A stretch of 64,000 nucleotides of DNA from Micrasema longulum (GCA_022494885.1 JAGVSM010003547.1:62001-126000); one strand, 5' to 3'; positions 10,759-22,960 are shown, counted from the first letter of the stretch. Program-made: numbers and translations. The notes: generated by a model not told the origin, from the sequence alone.

Positions 10759-11540
10759 TTTTAATAAACGCACAAATTTATTTTAAACAACATTGAATTA
10801 AAAAGCAATTTTTAAAATGAAATAATGGAGAATATAATTTGGCAAAAGCATTTAATACGCTAAGCAATTTTGGTAAGCACGCTATTTAAAAAAAATAATG
10901 CGAACTTCAATAATATTATTATACCTATATAGTAGGTAGGTAGTAGACAGCGTAACCTTAATTACCGGTAGCGCTTCACGCGTCCGGCTGTGAATGGACA
11001 CCCTAAACAGCCGGTAGATTGAAATACTTAATATTAATACCTACACCAATACACGATACACGCAGCTTGATGACATGCTCCTAATGTGAGAACTGAACTC
11101 ATTTACGTATTAATGTTCCGTTACTGCTCAAGTCCGAATAAAGGAAAGTAATAAAATTACCTAAATCATTGAAATTTTGTGCCTTAAAAGAGAAAACATT
11201 AATTTATTTTATTTTAATTTAATTATCGTCTTCATTATAACCGCAACTTGTGATAAAATTTAAAGTTATTGCTTTTTTTATATGTGCATTAGTTACTTTT
11301 TTCTGACTGCCATGTATTGTGTCCCCTTCTTTGCTGACATTTCAGACAGAGTTACAATGTCCATCATCTGTGCTGAGCCCAAATGACCTTCCGTGATTCA
11401 GGCTATATATAGCCTAGATAAAAACATCACAATATAAAATCTTTTCTCTAATTTATGGAAATATTTTCAATTTCAGAGCTGTAAATAACTCACTGGGATT
11501 AAGGAAGTTCATCTCTAGAAAAAATGGATATAAATTTCCT
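10759..11540. other. No gene seen
   Basis: Mixed composition with stops in all frames and no recognised repeat. 10925-11000 is slightly richer in GC (accggtagcgcttcacgcgt) but has no motif I can assign. Confidence 0.4.
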
Positions 11541-11544
11541 ATAG

Positions 11545-11910
11545 GGCTGATTCTTATGCGTGGTAAAAATTAGAGCATTATATTGTATTATGAAGTTTAT
11601 TAAAAATGTATTTAAAAAAATCAAAGTTATTTGAATAAAAACGAACTGCTTTGCATGACGTCACTATTTCTTTCAAATCAACCAATGATAAGAGAATTTT
11701 AATAGAAATCTGATTTACGGTAAGTCAAGTCAACGAATCAGCAGAACTCATCGAGAAGAATGAAAAAAGAACTTAAGACGTCACACGCGAAGTAATTAGA
11801 AAAATTCAAAATTTTTAAAAAATCAACGCCCTGATAATAAAAATATAGATATTAAAACTTTTGAATTTTTTTTTGGCTTAGTTTAATAGTTTTTGACAAC
11901 AAAAAGCTTA
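11545..11910 (+). mobile_element. Repeat M, MITE-like copy
   Basis: Shares ordered blocks with 42975-43375, 55270-55705 and 57060-57470: a gcggtaaaaatt-like start, a K-rich a-tract, a (g)acgtcacgcg(a)ag block in the middle and a tttaatag.(t/c)tattgacaac block near the right end. This copy is the most diverged and lacks clear termini. Confidence 0.5.
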
Positions 11911-12254
11911 TGAACTTAACATAATATTGAGGTAGAGTGGGGTTCTCGGATTCCTAATGTGGCAGTCTGGAATTCTATCCACCGCACCGGACCACAACCC
12001 AGGCCACGAACTTTTAATATTTATTTCTTGATTTCTATAAATAACATCCGTCCGGACACATACGAGTATTAAACGACAGTGTAAAAATTAAAAAACGGAT
12101 TATATTCACACGCATTCACAAGTGCTTTTGTTACCAAAAATAAGTTTAATATAATATATCACTGATCTTTTTGGGTGTGTAATTTGTAAATACATGGATT
12201 TAAAACATTGGTTTGATTATAATCAAGTAATTATAAATAAAAAAATCTACAAAC

Positions 12255-12385
12255 AAAGGCTTGTTGGTGGGGATTTTTCTCAAGCGTGGGTGTTCTGTGC
12301 TACAATTCAACACTGTAATGTTGACACAACACCACAACCGGCTAGGGGTTTCCTAGTCTGTTGTGGTGCAAAAAAAATAAATTAT
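12255..12385 (+). mobile_element. SINE B, 3' part
   Basis: Matches the 3' half of the full SINE B at 15695-15872: gatttttctcaagcgtggg, the tgttctgtgctacaattca block, cctagtctgttgtggtgc, then an A-rich end. The tRNA-like head is absent. Confidence 0.7.
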
Positions 12386-13382
12386 TGCATACCTCGGAAT
12401 TTTATTACCTCCAAATTTTTATTATTATTATGATTAGTCTGTTCATATTACGTTTTGTATCTCAACAAATATTTTAACAGTTTTTAAATTATATATATAG
12501 AATACTAATTAAAACGTCAATATTATTTCAATAAAGGTAACATCTTTTTTTTAAAAATCAATAAGTTATCTTTATTCTTCAGGCTTTCAGACATATTTTT
12601 ATCTTTAAATTTTAGGAATTTACCAGTAACATTTCGAATACTTCCACACCTCGGGGGACTTGGCGGGACTTGTGATCCGCTGGTCTTGTGATTATCACAC
12701 CGAGAAAATGAATTTTCGGACAATTTGTCGAATGCTTGCGATTAGTTACGGGCCATATTTGATTTCGTGTTTGTTGTTGGTACACAAATATAGTGTGTGA
12801 GAGAATGACGGGCAGATTTGGGCTGAATTAAAAACTGTTTTAAGGGCACCACTGCACTGTACTATTATATAAACCTTTGGAGCTTTCATGTACCATCGAC
12901 AGTTATTTTAAATGCCGTTAAAATGATATATCTAATCAACGAAATATGATTTTGAATGTTATTCTGTCGATTTTTTAATCTTAATACGGAAGTTCCGAGT
13001 TTTTTTGTTTTGGTAAAAGACTATCGAACTAAGCCAAGCGCTATGATTTGTTAAAGTTTTGTAATAGTGAAATTTGAGCTCTGCTGATTGGTAAATAAGC
13101 TTCCTTTATACCGAAAATCTTAGAAGTAGTTCGTTTTTGATAATTTTTATTATGTTTCCTTACATTTTCAAGAAACTTCGCCTGACAATTAAATGCTTTA
13201 ATTTTTACCGCACGTATGAAAATATTTTTCAAATCCAATTTCCGTAGCACCGAATTTTTTCATTCACATTCTATATTAAAATAAAGGTAACTGCTTGATA
13301 TTTTTTTTGGGAACATTTTATCTTTAATTTTTATATCTATATGCGCGTCTATGTGTATTAATAGGTAGACGCCTTAATGTTA
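12386..13382. other. No gene seen
   Basis: AT-rich, with one GC-richer patch at about 12640-12720 (cacacctcgggggacttggc). Short open frames at 12523-12723 (-) and 13041-13250 (-) show no motif or splice context. Confidence 0.4.
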
Positions 13383-13640
13383 CTTAACAATGTTTTGAGT
13401 TGTCTAAATCGCCTAGTTGGTACGAGATTGAAATAGTTCAGTCAAACGAATCTCATTCGCATCTATAAAGGTTTTAGCTTAGCTTCGCAAAAATCAACAG
13501 ATGGAAGAATTGAAGAAATACGGGTGTTTCTGTAAAATGGCCATTTAAACTAGCCGATGACAGATCATATGTACCTATATATTCCCGTGTCTTAAATGTT
13601 CTCAGCGTCTGTTGTAATATGTAAATATTTACAAAATATG
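13383..13640. repeat. Repeat P, diverged copy
   Basis: Carries the order of blocks seen in the other P copies: aacaatgttttgagttgtc, aatctcattcgcat.tataaaggtttt, atcaacagatgg.agaattga, tggccatttaaac.agcc, and cttaaatgttct.agc.tctgttgtaatat. Divergence is high but order and spacing are kept. Confidence 0.65.
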
Positions 13641-13719
13641 TTTTTTGTTATAATTTTAATGAATTGAAGTAATTATATAACAAAATAAAACAATAAAATT
13701 CTTAAAATATTTTAAAATA

Positions 13720-14665
13720 CAAATGACTGTTTGCTGCTTCAGTCAGATATTGATTCTTTTAATATGAGGTGCAAAGCCAGCTAGCTACTTAGAATTAAAT
13801 ATTAAAAAATGTAAAATAATGTATTTTTATAGAATGAAAAAACCTTTCTTCTTTGATAACAAAATACAAAATATTCATTTACATGTAGTCAATTCTATTA
13901 AGGACCTCGGAGTTATCATGGACTATAAACTGACCTTTAATAAGAGATATTGATAATGATTAACAAGTCACTTAAACTCTTGTGTTTTGTTAGCAGGACA
14001 TCCAGTGACTTTACTAATATGCTCACGGTTAAAACACTATATTGCTCACTTGTTCGTCTTCTTTTTGAATATGCATCCGTGATCTGGTCTCCCTTCTATG
14101 TAGGCCGGATAAATCAAATAAAATCGGTGCAACATTGTTTGCTAAGAAAAGTAGCATAGATAATTGGCCTCGAGAGGGAGACTACACTTACGGAGAAATG
14201 GAGTCAATGTTATAAATCTCAAGTCTACAAAAACGTAGAAATAATATTGACTCCATATTTATGTTTAATTTACTGAATGGCTTAATTGATGTACCATCGT
14301 TACTGGAACAAGTGGCATTCAATGTTCCAATCCGCCGGTTGCGAAATAATAATGTGCTGTTCCTCGATCAACACAGCACAGACTATGGCTCGCATGCACC
14401 AATGTCTCAATTTTGTCGTATTGTAAACTCAAGACAAGATCTGGACTTTTTTGGTGTAAGTCTTTATAGATTTAAAAAATCACTAGGATAGGCCGGATCT
14501 TGTCTTGAGGTAGTAATTTTTTTTTGTCCTAGCTTTATTTTAATTTAATTGTATTTGAATTTATTAGTGCCTGTATTTTATATAAGAAATTGTATTAACC
14601 ATCGCTGGAATGGACTGCATAAGTCCGTCATATAAATAAATAAATAATAAATAAATAAATAAAAT
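13720..14665 (+). pseudogene. Jockey-like LINE, C-terminal fragment with tail
   Basis: Broken frames spell the C-terminal third of a jockey-type reverse transcriptase: DCLLLQSDIDSF, KCKIMYFYRMKKPFF, VNSIKDLGVIMDYKLTFN, LTVKTLYCSLVRLLFEYASV, IWSPFYVGRINQIKSVQ, and further on MFNLLNGLIDVPSLL with the conserved FNVP..RRLRNN segment. A stop after TFNKRY, a change of frame and a stop after LLRKVA separate the pieces. It ends in an A-rich (TAAA)n tail at about 14630-14665, marking the 3' end. The endonuclease and catalytic RT motifs are absent because of 5' truncation. Confidence 0.85.
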
Positions 14666-14966
14666 ATGCTTAGGCAGCAAATGAATTGTTGTTGCCTGGT
14701 TATGGTTACCACACTGTGTAATGTTCACAATTCTGTCAATATTTGATCACCCATACTCCACTATTTGTCTAGTTCAATGCATTGGTGTTTTACTCAAAAT
14801 GTAGAGATAAATAACTTTTGGTAACCGTGAGTTTTTTCAATTAATTATATATATAATTAATTATATAATTTCCTTCTCACGGCATATCAAAAATTATTCT
14901 TTAATAAAATATATATTATATGTTTGGCGATATAATTTTATTTCATGTGAGTAAATATTAGTTTAG
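14666..14966. other. No gene seen
   Basis: Contains a palindromic taatta/tata run at 14838-14868. 14765-14800 has a faint match to the SINE A body (caatgcattggtgt). Nothing else is recognised. Confidence 0.4.
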
Positions 14967-15232
14967 TCGGCATCGTGGTGTAATGGTCAGCGCATTTGCC
15001 TACCATGAAGAGGTCTCGGGTTCGGTTCCCGACATGGTTGCCATGAAATATTATGTAAAAGGGTGTTGTGTCACTAAAATATTTCATAGTCCCTAGACTG
15101 TTACCTAAAGCGTAAGACTGATCACTTTGTGTTTATGTTACAAAATTGATCAAGATACGCTGCGATTGGTGTACCGATGCAGTTCCCTATGCACCATTAG
15201 ATGCGGTAAGGTAATGATGATGATGATATATA
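14967..15232 (+). mobile_element. SINE A, full length
   Basis: Complete copy. The A box lies in cgtggtgtaatggtcagcg (from 14973), the anticodon-like region is tttgcctaccatg, and the B box is gggttcggttcc at about 15018. A body of about 180 bp follows, with a (GATGAT)n tail at 15214-15230. The head resembles tRNA-Gly(GCC) by eye (GCC in the loop position, cgggttcgattcccg T-arm). Transcription would be by RNA polymerase III from the internal boxes, and mobilisation would need a LINE partner. Confidence 0.9.
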
Positions 15233-15330
15233 AGTATTTAACCACCTATCGATTTTTCGTGCCTACCGGTTTCGAGTTGTATCCGTCGCTTCGTCAGGAC
15301 ACTCACTACACCCCTTTGTGTTTGCATCAC
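15225..15330 (-). repeat. Fragment of dispersed repeat H
   Basis: Read on the minus strand it contains tgacgaagcgacggatacaa followed by ctcgaaaccggtaggca. These match the gatgaagagacgg..acgtctcgaaaccggtagaca block in the H copies at 26140-26390 and 48350-48550. Confidence 0.55.
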
Positions 15331-15694
15331 CTTTAACTTTGAATGTTATTTATGTATGTACTGTTGATTTCTGATGTAAATACACACACGTCAAAAGTAC
15401 AGTACAAAGGTATACGAGTATATTTGTATTTTAGAAATTGACAGCAGACGGATCGACAGCTGTATTTTAATAAAATGTGTACCACGTCACTAAAATTAAT
15501 GTAAAAAGAGTAATGTATTTCATTATATTGTTTTTAAGAGAACAATATCAAGAAACTTTTGAAATATTACACTATATCTTTAGAACCCTAACTTTCCTTA
15601 ACATCATCCCTCTTTTTTTCCTGGATCCTCTCTGTATCCCACACGAAATTTCTTACCTGTTCCTAATTCCAATGAGTTTCTTACCCTATCTTAC

Positions 15695-15872
15695 CGCGGC
15701 CTTCGTGGTGTAGTGTTCGAGACTCTTGACTCATATATGGAAGGTTCCGGGTTCGATTCCCGGTGATAACACAAAAATTTAATGTGATTTTTCTCAAGGC
15801 TTGGTGTTCTATGATATAATTCACCGCTATAATTAGGCCTCCTGGCCTGTTGTGGTACAAAAAAATAAAATA
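15695..15872 (+). mobile_element. SINE B, full length
   Basis: tRNA-like head with A box (cttcgtggtgtagtgttcga) and B box (gggttcgattcccgg at about 15749). The body holds gatttttctcaaggcttgg, ctaggcctcctggcctg-type and tgttgtggtac blocks, and it ends in aaaaaaataaaa. At about 178 bp it is shorter than SINE A and unrelated in its body, so it is a separate family. Confidence 0.85.
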
Positions 15873-16131
15873 ATTAGACAGTCAGTGTAATAATTAAAAT
15901 AATTTTAATATTTACATCCAAATTTTTTGTACGTTTTATTTCGTTTTTTGAATACAAGTACTATCTGCTCAATGACAAATATCTAATGGCCGTGAAAGCA
16001 CTCCCTCAAACAAAAAGAACAAACCGTCATGCTGATTCTCCGCTAGGGAAGGCAGAGAGAATAGAACGCAAAGAAAAAATTAATTTGTCTTTGCATGAAT
16101 ATCTCGCTTTCTCTACATTTAAACACCTTTC

Positions 16132-16383
16132 TTGTACCCGCGGCGATTATTCAGATTTTTGAAATATTCATTTTTAAGTAATTTATGGTATTGCCACGTC
16201 TTTTTCGGTCTTCCTCAATTTCTGCATTCTCGCATTGTGAATCATTTTAGCCGTTCTTTCGCTGTTCATTCGCTCTACATGTCCAAACCAACGCAAAACT
16301 CTTTTCTCAATTTTGTCGATAATGCTTATCTCAGCCGTACACAATTACGGATCTCGACATTTGCATTCGAGGAAAACGTTTGA
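16132..16383 (-). pseudogene. RTE-like element, 3' coding fragment
   Basis: The complement matches the C-terminal coding region shared by the copies at 28231 and 63375: NVEIR, a degenerate IIDKI-like stretch, a GHVER-type block, and the GRPRKTWH region toward 16195. Stops interrupt it. The plus-strand open frame over the same bases is a shadow. Confidence 0.75.
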
Positions 16384-16598
16384 AAGAACGCGGGGCTTTC
16401 TATCGGTTTCGCTTATAATAAAATCATTTTTTATAATCAGTCGTTCTGTTTTAAAAATTATCTATTAAAAAAAAAAAAGAATTAATTTGAGTTGAACTGA
16501 ATAAACCGCTGTAAAATTGGTAAGTACAAACCATGACAGATGTATGCATACGAGAACTGGTTTGTTCTTGGTTAGTTGGAGAATTTTGCTCAAAGTAA

Positions 16599-16857
16599 TA
16601 TGGCCTCGTGGTGAAATGGTCAGCACGTTTGCCTACCATTAAAGAAGTCTTGGTTCGATTCCCGATATGGTTGACATGAAATATTTATTTAATAGGGTGT
16701 TTTCAGACTAGAATATTTCATAGTCCCTAGAATGGTACCTGAAGCGTAAACTAATCATCTTATCTTCATGTGACAAAAATGATCAAGAAACGCTGCAATT
16801 GTTGTATCAAAGCAGTGTCATATGCACCTTTATGTGCGTAAAGGGAATGCTGATGAA
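16599..16857 (+). mobile_element. SINE A, full length
   Basis: A box at gcctcgtggtgaaatggtca, B box at ggttcgattcccg (about 16653), full body, and a short imperfect atgctgatgaat tail. A few substitutions and a one-base gap precede the B box. Confidence 0.88.
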
Positions 16858-17963
16858 TATTTCTTGCCAAAAGAATATTGAACAAAATTAAAACAATTAA
16901 ATGTCTAAATTTATAAAAAGGCCTCTTTATCTCTTTTGGAATATCACTAATTAATCAATTATTACAGTTATTGGGCTAGTAATTCGTATTTACTATCGAC
17001 AAATCGTTATGAAAAGCAATATAAACAACATGTTTACATTATTTATCGGTGGATTTCTGTAGCCAAACGTATAAAGCAACACTTTGTGTAAATGCGGATA
17101 TAAATAATTCAAATCACAAAACGTATGGATAAGTTAACGATTTGGCAAGTCCGTAATACCTCGCACCCCAGACCCATATCATGGACCGACACAGGTGCCT
17201 ACCCGGGACCATAATATTAATACAAACTAATTTACATATGGGGTAGGAAATCGCACATGGCTGAAGGGGAAAATTCTGGAAACTCTATCCGAGTTGGCAA
17301 GAAAAGCCATTACGATTAGATTCCGAGAAATTCGCCTTGTTTCGCCGTAGTATTATTGTATGTAATAACATACTTTGAGGATATGGTACACAGATTAAGG
17401 ATACTGGATATGATAGCCTACATAAGGATGTTGAATTACAGATTCGGAAATTTGAAGTTATATGGCACAAACGGGCAAGTTGTTCAAAAGAGAAAATAAT
17501 CTTGAAAAAAAAACGTTTTCGTTAATACATAAATAGTCATTTTTGTTGTACGGGTATTTTAATAAAGCTTTTAAAATTTCCGCTGGCGATGTACACATTA
17601 AACTTTTTTTTTCATATTACAGTCAACGTTGTTAACTTTGCGATAAAATGCATGATTTTGGAGCTAGTGCCATTTAACTATTTTTTTCATGTTCTTTTTT
17701 AATTTTTAAAATTATTATCTTTAATTTCTTTATGGGTTTAACTTGGATGTTTTTCAATTGTTTTATATTGTTTACATCTGTTTGATTGAAAATATAAAAT
17801 ATCTTTATTTTTCTGATTTTTCTATACTTAATGGTTATATTGCTGATTGGGTATTGCACTAGCCGCCCAATTGAGCAGGAATAAAAATAAATAAAATAAA
17901 ATAAATGTTCTTTAACCAATTACGCATTATAAATATACATGTCATTCCTTTACTAGCTGCATC
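16858..17963. other. No gene recognised
   Basis: 17140-17300 is less AT-rich (accccagacccatatcatgg, cctacccgggaccat) and could be an old repeat or exon, but neither strand gives a frame I can assign. The 61-codon minus-strand frame at 17285-17470 has no motif. The rest is AT-rich. Confidence 0.35.
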
Positions 17964-17966
17964 TTA

Positions 17967-18095
17967 TACCCGTATGCAGAGACATAACTTAAGGTGAGGA
18001 AAGCACATTCTAATTTCAAATGCGGAGAATAATCCGAAGGTGAAGACAATAGAATGTACTCTCCTCACATTAAGGTTTGTCTCTGCATATGGGTA
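17967..18095. mobile_element. Harbinger-type MITE with TTA duplication
   Basis: Terminal inverted repeats (tacccgtatgcagagac at 17967, complement gtctctgcatatgggta ending 18095) are flanked on both sides by TTA at 17964-17966 and 18096-18098. A 3-bp TWA duplication is the hallmark of PIF/Harbinger. The arms extend about 50 bp and the element is 129 bp, so it is a near-complete foldback without coding sequence. A decayed relative lies at 38731-38805. Confidence 0.8.
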
Positions 18096-18098
18096 TTA

Positions 18099-20289
18099 GA
18101 CATAGCAAACATTGCGTTGCCTCAACAAAAACAACAAACAAAAATTAAACTTATACCACGTGCAATAATTCATATAAGATAGAGATATGCTTATTTCCTT
18201 ACTTCATATTTACTACAGACTAGCCGGCAGCTGTAAAAAAGTTGAAAAACCTACTTACTAAAATAATATATTTGCCGAAAATTGTTGTTTTTATGAATGA
18301 AACGTTATATTTTTTACAGTTGCATTGCTATTAAATAACTTTTTTATCACACTCGATGGCATATTTCTGCGTTGCGTCACGTCTTTTAGTCAATAAAGAC
18401 ATCTAAGACAATTGTTCACAAATTAAAAAAAATAAACAATGAAAAACGAGATAAAAATATAAAAATGATTCAGGTCTGTTATAGAAAAACATGAGTTTAT
18501 TATTATGTATAATTATTGATGTATAAGAGTCATTTATCAAGTCTCGTATTCTATATAGACTTACGTGATACCATAGCCGGCACAAGGGTTTTTCCTCCGT
18601 TATTAGGGCATTTTACCAAAACACGATAACATCGGCTGAAAATAAGTTACATGCATTTACAAATTATAATAATCACATAAAAAACAAAAACAGAAAGGAA
18701 AATGAGTAACAAGCAAGAAATTATTAAGATAAATAAATAAAATTGATTTGACAAAATATTCTAATTTCAAATGGCGTAAAGCTCCGCACGCAAATTCCCG
18801 TTGGTCATAATCCTTATATGGAATATCCGAAGATCGTGTTTGGGATATTTCTCTCCCCCTTCCTCTCCCCTACATCCCCCACCCTCTATTCAGCCACGCA
18901 ATCCCGCCGACACAACAATTATAATTTATATACGCGTCACGTGACCCGGTGACAAAACTACAGCAAATATGGACCACGAAACAAACCGTTAGGAAATAGT
19001 TTTTGGGACCCTAATTGGATGATTTATCATTTTCCGTTATGTTGCGAATGTGCTCTAGTGGGCAGGCTACACATTTACACAACTCGAGATTAGTTTAATA
19101 TTATAATATATTCTAAATAATATAAACCATAAAAAGGGCAAAGTTTGTTTGGAGAATGGATCAAGGGGTTATAGCTGAACAACTTACATGTACATACGTA
19201 CAGGGGGTTCTAAAGTAAATTTTCCGAAGAGGGAGGATATCGTTGCAAAGATTTACATCAGAGTACTCGCGCGGACTACGTTTGTAATCCAGGGTGACAC
19301 TTTCATCGGTATTTTTTATATTGCGCGTTATGCTTCCTTTTATTCTTCAAGGACTTAATATACCCTAAGAATCAGTGCCACGCTGAGTGTGCGTAAACGA
19401 GTATTAACTTTGGCGTTAAATCGCAGGACTGCCATAATATTCCGCGCGAGCATTATATTTATATTTTTGTTTAGAGCGAGGGATTGTTTTTTTCCTTCTG
19501 TAGGTTGTTTTTCATATTGACATCAACAAAACTATTGTATCAAATGGTATCTTAGATAGTTTTTGGTCAATTATGTATCTAATTTTTATTTTAGGTAAAT
19601 GAACTGGTGAGGATTTAATTTGTCTACAAAAAAACATGAATAACTTGTGGGAAATGGCATCGTCCAGATCATCAGGCAGTAATATGTACTCAATTTTATG
19701 AAATAAACGATTTTTAAGTTGTTTATTGTTGATTTCAAATAAATCCAAAAACACTCTTTTTTAACCACGTTCCTGGGGTTATGTTTAATTTATCTCTATC
19801 TTAAAACTTTACGCTTTTTTATGTTTTTTGAGTAAGAATGGGAATACCATCTTATTATAGGTGAAGAATCCGTATTCTTTTTTATATCAAATTGATGAGT
19901 ATGGTCTATATAATATAACTAACACCTTATTTCATTGGTTGGTTTCAACTGCTATTTGGCGCCCGCCAATGTACAATATAAATGTTATGTACAAAAAGTT
20001 TTAGAAAAATATTCAAAAAATATATGCACACTTGTCATAAATATATTTTAACTTATTTATTTACTGTTTATTTTTCAGACTCGTGTCAGCAAAGTCTGTG
20101 TTTATTTTAGTTGAGAACATTTTTATTCTTACTATATGGAAAACAAAAAAAGGGACATAAGGGCATTTAAGTTTTGCGGTCTGGTCCTGACACACCCTTT
20201 ATTTATTTATTTATCATTTGTTTAGATAACCAACAGCAATATTTATCTTATGCATTTTTATGCTATAGGTTTTGTTTTCAAAACAAATA
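18099..20289. other. No gene recognised; GC-richer block 18780-19480
   Basis: 18780-19480 is clearly less AT-rich than the surroundings. It includes a pyrimidine-rich tract (ctctcccccttcctctcccc at about 18851) and mixed unique-looking sequence with no repeat match in the window, so it is a candidate for conserved regulatory DNA. The minus-strand 80-codon frame at 19512-19754 has no recognisable motif. A tttatttatttatttatc run at about 20198 looks like a minus-strand LINE tail. Confidence 0.4.
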
Positions 20290-20475
20290 AAAATAAGCCA
20301 ACAAAATAAGCCAGCAAGCCCTGTAGATGCCTAAACATCTATATTGCCTTCTTTAAAATGTTCTTCATCTCTGATGTAATATGTTAATGTTAACAGCTTA
20401 CCAGGGAGTTGAATCCAGTCCTTGTCTACAAAAATTAGGATCAACTCAAAATAGTGTTGTTTTATAGATAAATTA
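20290..20475 (-). repeat. Repeat P, terminal part
   Basis: Inverted relative to the copy at 32763: agccctgtagatgcctaaac, aatgttcttcatctctgatg, cagggagttgaatccagtcc, ttgtctacaaaaatt and actcaaaatagtgttg in that order. Close to the 33000-33070 copy in sequence. Confidence 0.8.
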
Positions 20476-21524
20476 TAACAGCTTTTTCACGACGTTTTTG
20501 CAGAGGTTGAATACATCGTTCGGATTTAAACTCAAGTTTTAACCGGAAACACATGAACTTGACGAAATTCTTTTGGATATTTCCAATGCGTGTAAATGTA
20601 GCTTGTTAATTTTAAATCTGTGTCGTTTCACAGTCAACGCTTTTTTGTGATTTCTTTAATATTGAGTACCTGGATGGTTAAAATTGCAAACCATAATTCT
20701 TATTTATATTGCTTTACGGTTAAAAAAAAGGTTTTTGAACCGTGCTATTTCAAAACCGTGTACAACGAGATTCTTGTGTATACATAATATATCGGGTTAA
20801 ATCCAATTTCGTAGGCTCACACTCGTCGTTATCACCTAAGCATAGTCACAAAAGGTCCATAGGATTCTGTGGAGGCAATAAGGCACATGTCTATTAGCAG
20901 TAATATTGTTTGAGAAAGCCTCGCTATAGGGTAGGATTATCAGCTGAGCGGTCAAATATAACTATTCTGGGGATGGTAAGGACGTGTGATAATGTATTAC
21001 GTGTGTAGGAGACAGATTGGGTAAATGAGATTAGCATAAACAAGATTGTTGTATTAAGACGACTCACCATGGGATTCGGATACGAGATTGTATATTGTTT
21101 TGACAAATTATTGCGTGGTGGATTATAAATTGGTATGTGATAAAATCGAGGAAGGAATTTCTATTTGTTTGATGTAATAATATTAAGATTCTAACATGGT
21201 AGTATTTTTTAAATATAGATGACTCAATTAAGATCCTAAAATAAAGGACTACGGAATAAACGACAACTTTTTTTTTATGTTCAGAAATTTTCATTTAGAA
21301 ACAGAGTTTTGAGTTTTTTTTACAAAAATACATAAAAGTACACATGAATCTCGGAAAAGTGATTTTCAAGCAATTTGTCATCGGGTGCTCAAACAAAAAT
21401 TCATTATTATTTTAAAAAATAATGCAATAGTAAAAAATATATACCAGCAATACAATTATTAAAAATAACTATTTATTGAAATACGAAAAAACGTAAAATT
21501 AATAAGTAATTATTCCTATTTTAA
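20476..21524. other. No gene seen
   Basis: Minus-strand frames at 20924-21106 and 21064-21294 overlap and have no family motif. No repeat of this window was recognised. Confidence 0.35.
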
Positions 21525-22032
21525 AAAGGGCAATCTCTAAATCTGTCTTGATTGGAGAAACGTATAACTGAGATGGACCTTATATGTATTTTCAAAATAC
21601 TTAATGCCATAAGAGATGTCCCATCTTTGTTGCAATCTATTTCTTTTCACGTTCCCAACTACATCACCAGAAGTCAACATCTGCTATTTATCAAACATTT
21701 TAAGAGCAACTTTTTTTTATGCCCCAATGTCCAGAATGTGTAGATTAGTCAATTCGTCACATTACTTGGAATTCTTTGGGAAATATAATTTAGCCTTTTG
21801 TAGATCTTTTTGCCACTAAAATAGCGTGGCATGAAGATGGATTGGTATGGTTTAGCTCGAAGTCTTATATGTTTATCGTGTTTATGAATATATTGCGTAC
21901 AATTATTTTAGTGCCCTTGTTTGTCTTTACTGCATAGTTTTATATTGTTTTTGTTCAGTTTTTTGTATAGATGTTTCTTCATGTAACTGTTGTAATTGGC
22001 TTAGGCCGTATATGTTATGAATAAATAAATAG
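21525..22032 (+). pseudogene. Jockey-like LINE, extreme C-terminus and 3' UTR
   Basis: Two overlapping frames together read EKRITEMDLICIFKILNAIR, VPSLLQSISFHVPNYITRSQ, HLLFIKHF, then after a one-base shift CRLVNSSHYLEFFG. This is the C-terminal segment also seen at 14260-14490 (the FNVP..RRLR block). It ends at a gaataaataaata tail near 22020-22032. Confidence 0.75.
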
Positions 22033-22035
22033 TCA

Positions 22036-22640
22036 AATTAAAAGTTTAAAAGAATAAAACTCATTGATTACCATCTAGAAGTTGCAAAAAAAAACATTTA
22101 AATCTAAATCAGTGCAGAAAAGATCTCTCTCCTAACTAATTAAGGAACATTATATAACCTGATGAATACATTATTCTACTTCTTTTTCTTCTAGATTATT
22201 GATATATTCTTGAACGTGAGTCATCCGCTTGGGAAGTGGAGTACCAGATATCTTCCAATATTTTTTACCTTTTTTCCTGGCAGGCTATGTCCGATGGGTA
22301 TGTTGTGCTATCCATTATATCCACGTGGTTTCTCCAGTACCGCCGTTTCTTCTTGCCCCATCTCAACGTCTTCTGTCTGTCTCTTATTTCAAAATTTCTA
22401 ACCCTGTCCCGAGAGTCTTCTCAGCTAAAATGCGCAGTACTCTTATTTCAAACGTCCAAATAAGGCTTTTGGTCCTAACTGTGTTAGCCCTAGTTTCTAT
22501 ACCATATATATTTTATTGTATTTCTATTTTATTTTTCAAGAATTAACGGTACAAGTACCTTTTACATTACATACATACATAAGTATTTACAGTGGAGTAT
22601 ATACAGTAACAACTTTTTCAATGCTTACTTAGAAAGAAAC
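22036..22640. other. No gene recognised
   Basis: 22200-22500 is GC-richer and open in three forward frames, which is unusual here. Its peptides (repeated Phe/Leu/Pro/Ser) have no motif, and the complement resembles decayed retrotransposon C-terminal DNA. I cannot assign it. Confidence 0.3.
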
Positions 22641-22644
22641 ATAA

Positions 22645-22960
22645 TTAAAATATTGATTCTACACTAAAATGTTTTACAAGTAATTGTTTATAAGCTGGAA
22701 ATTTCAATAAAAATATGTCACCTAAATCCGAATGTTTATTACCCAGCGCATGTAGACGATTCAGTACTGAATTACTAGAATATATTGAAATATGATTGTT
22801 GCAGTGATAAAGTTGAACTAGCCTAGTCACTCTAACTGGTACTTTAAAACCAACCAGGGCCAAAATTTCAGGGCTGTCCAATACTGAAATTACGATTTTA
22901 AATAGAACTAATAAATCATTAATGGTTCTCCTGTCCCTTAATTTAATCAAATATAATAAA
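22645..22960 (-). pseudogene. Jockey-like LINE C-terminal fragment
   Basis: A 101-codon minus-strand frame reads LRDRRTINDLLVLFKIV, LDSPEILALVGFKVPVRVTR, LNRLHALGNK and DIFLLKFPAYK. This is the same C-terminal region as at 14260 and 21552 (R-R..-D-L..-L-F-K, then V-x-F-x-V-P-x-R-x-T-R). It is from a different subfamily, 5'-truncated, with no catalytic motifs. Confidence 0.75.

Noticed and set aside
14973..15030. tRNA-like sequence with good A and B boxes (also at 15695, 16599, 24305, 30268, 53743)
   Set aside because: Each is followed by a conserved non-tRNA body and a repeat tail and recurs across the window, so these are SINE heads and not functional tRNA genes.
19512..19754. 80-codon minus-strand frame
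   Set aside because: Mixed composition but no motif, no splice sites in the right places and no second copy. Probably chance.
22210..22546. Three overlapping plus-strand open frames, longest 105 codons
   Set aside because: Translations are hydrophobic or low-complexity and share no family motif; openness probably reflects local base composition or decayed retrotransposon antisense.
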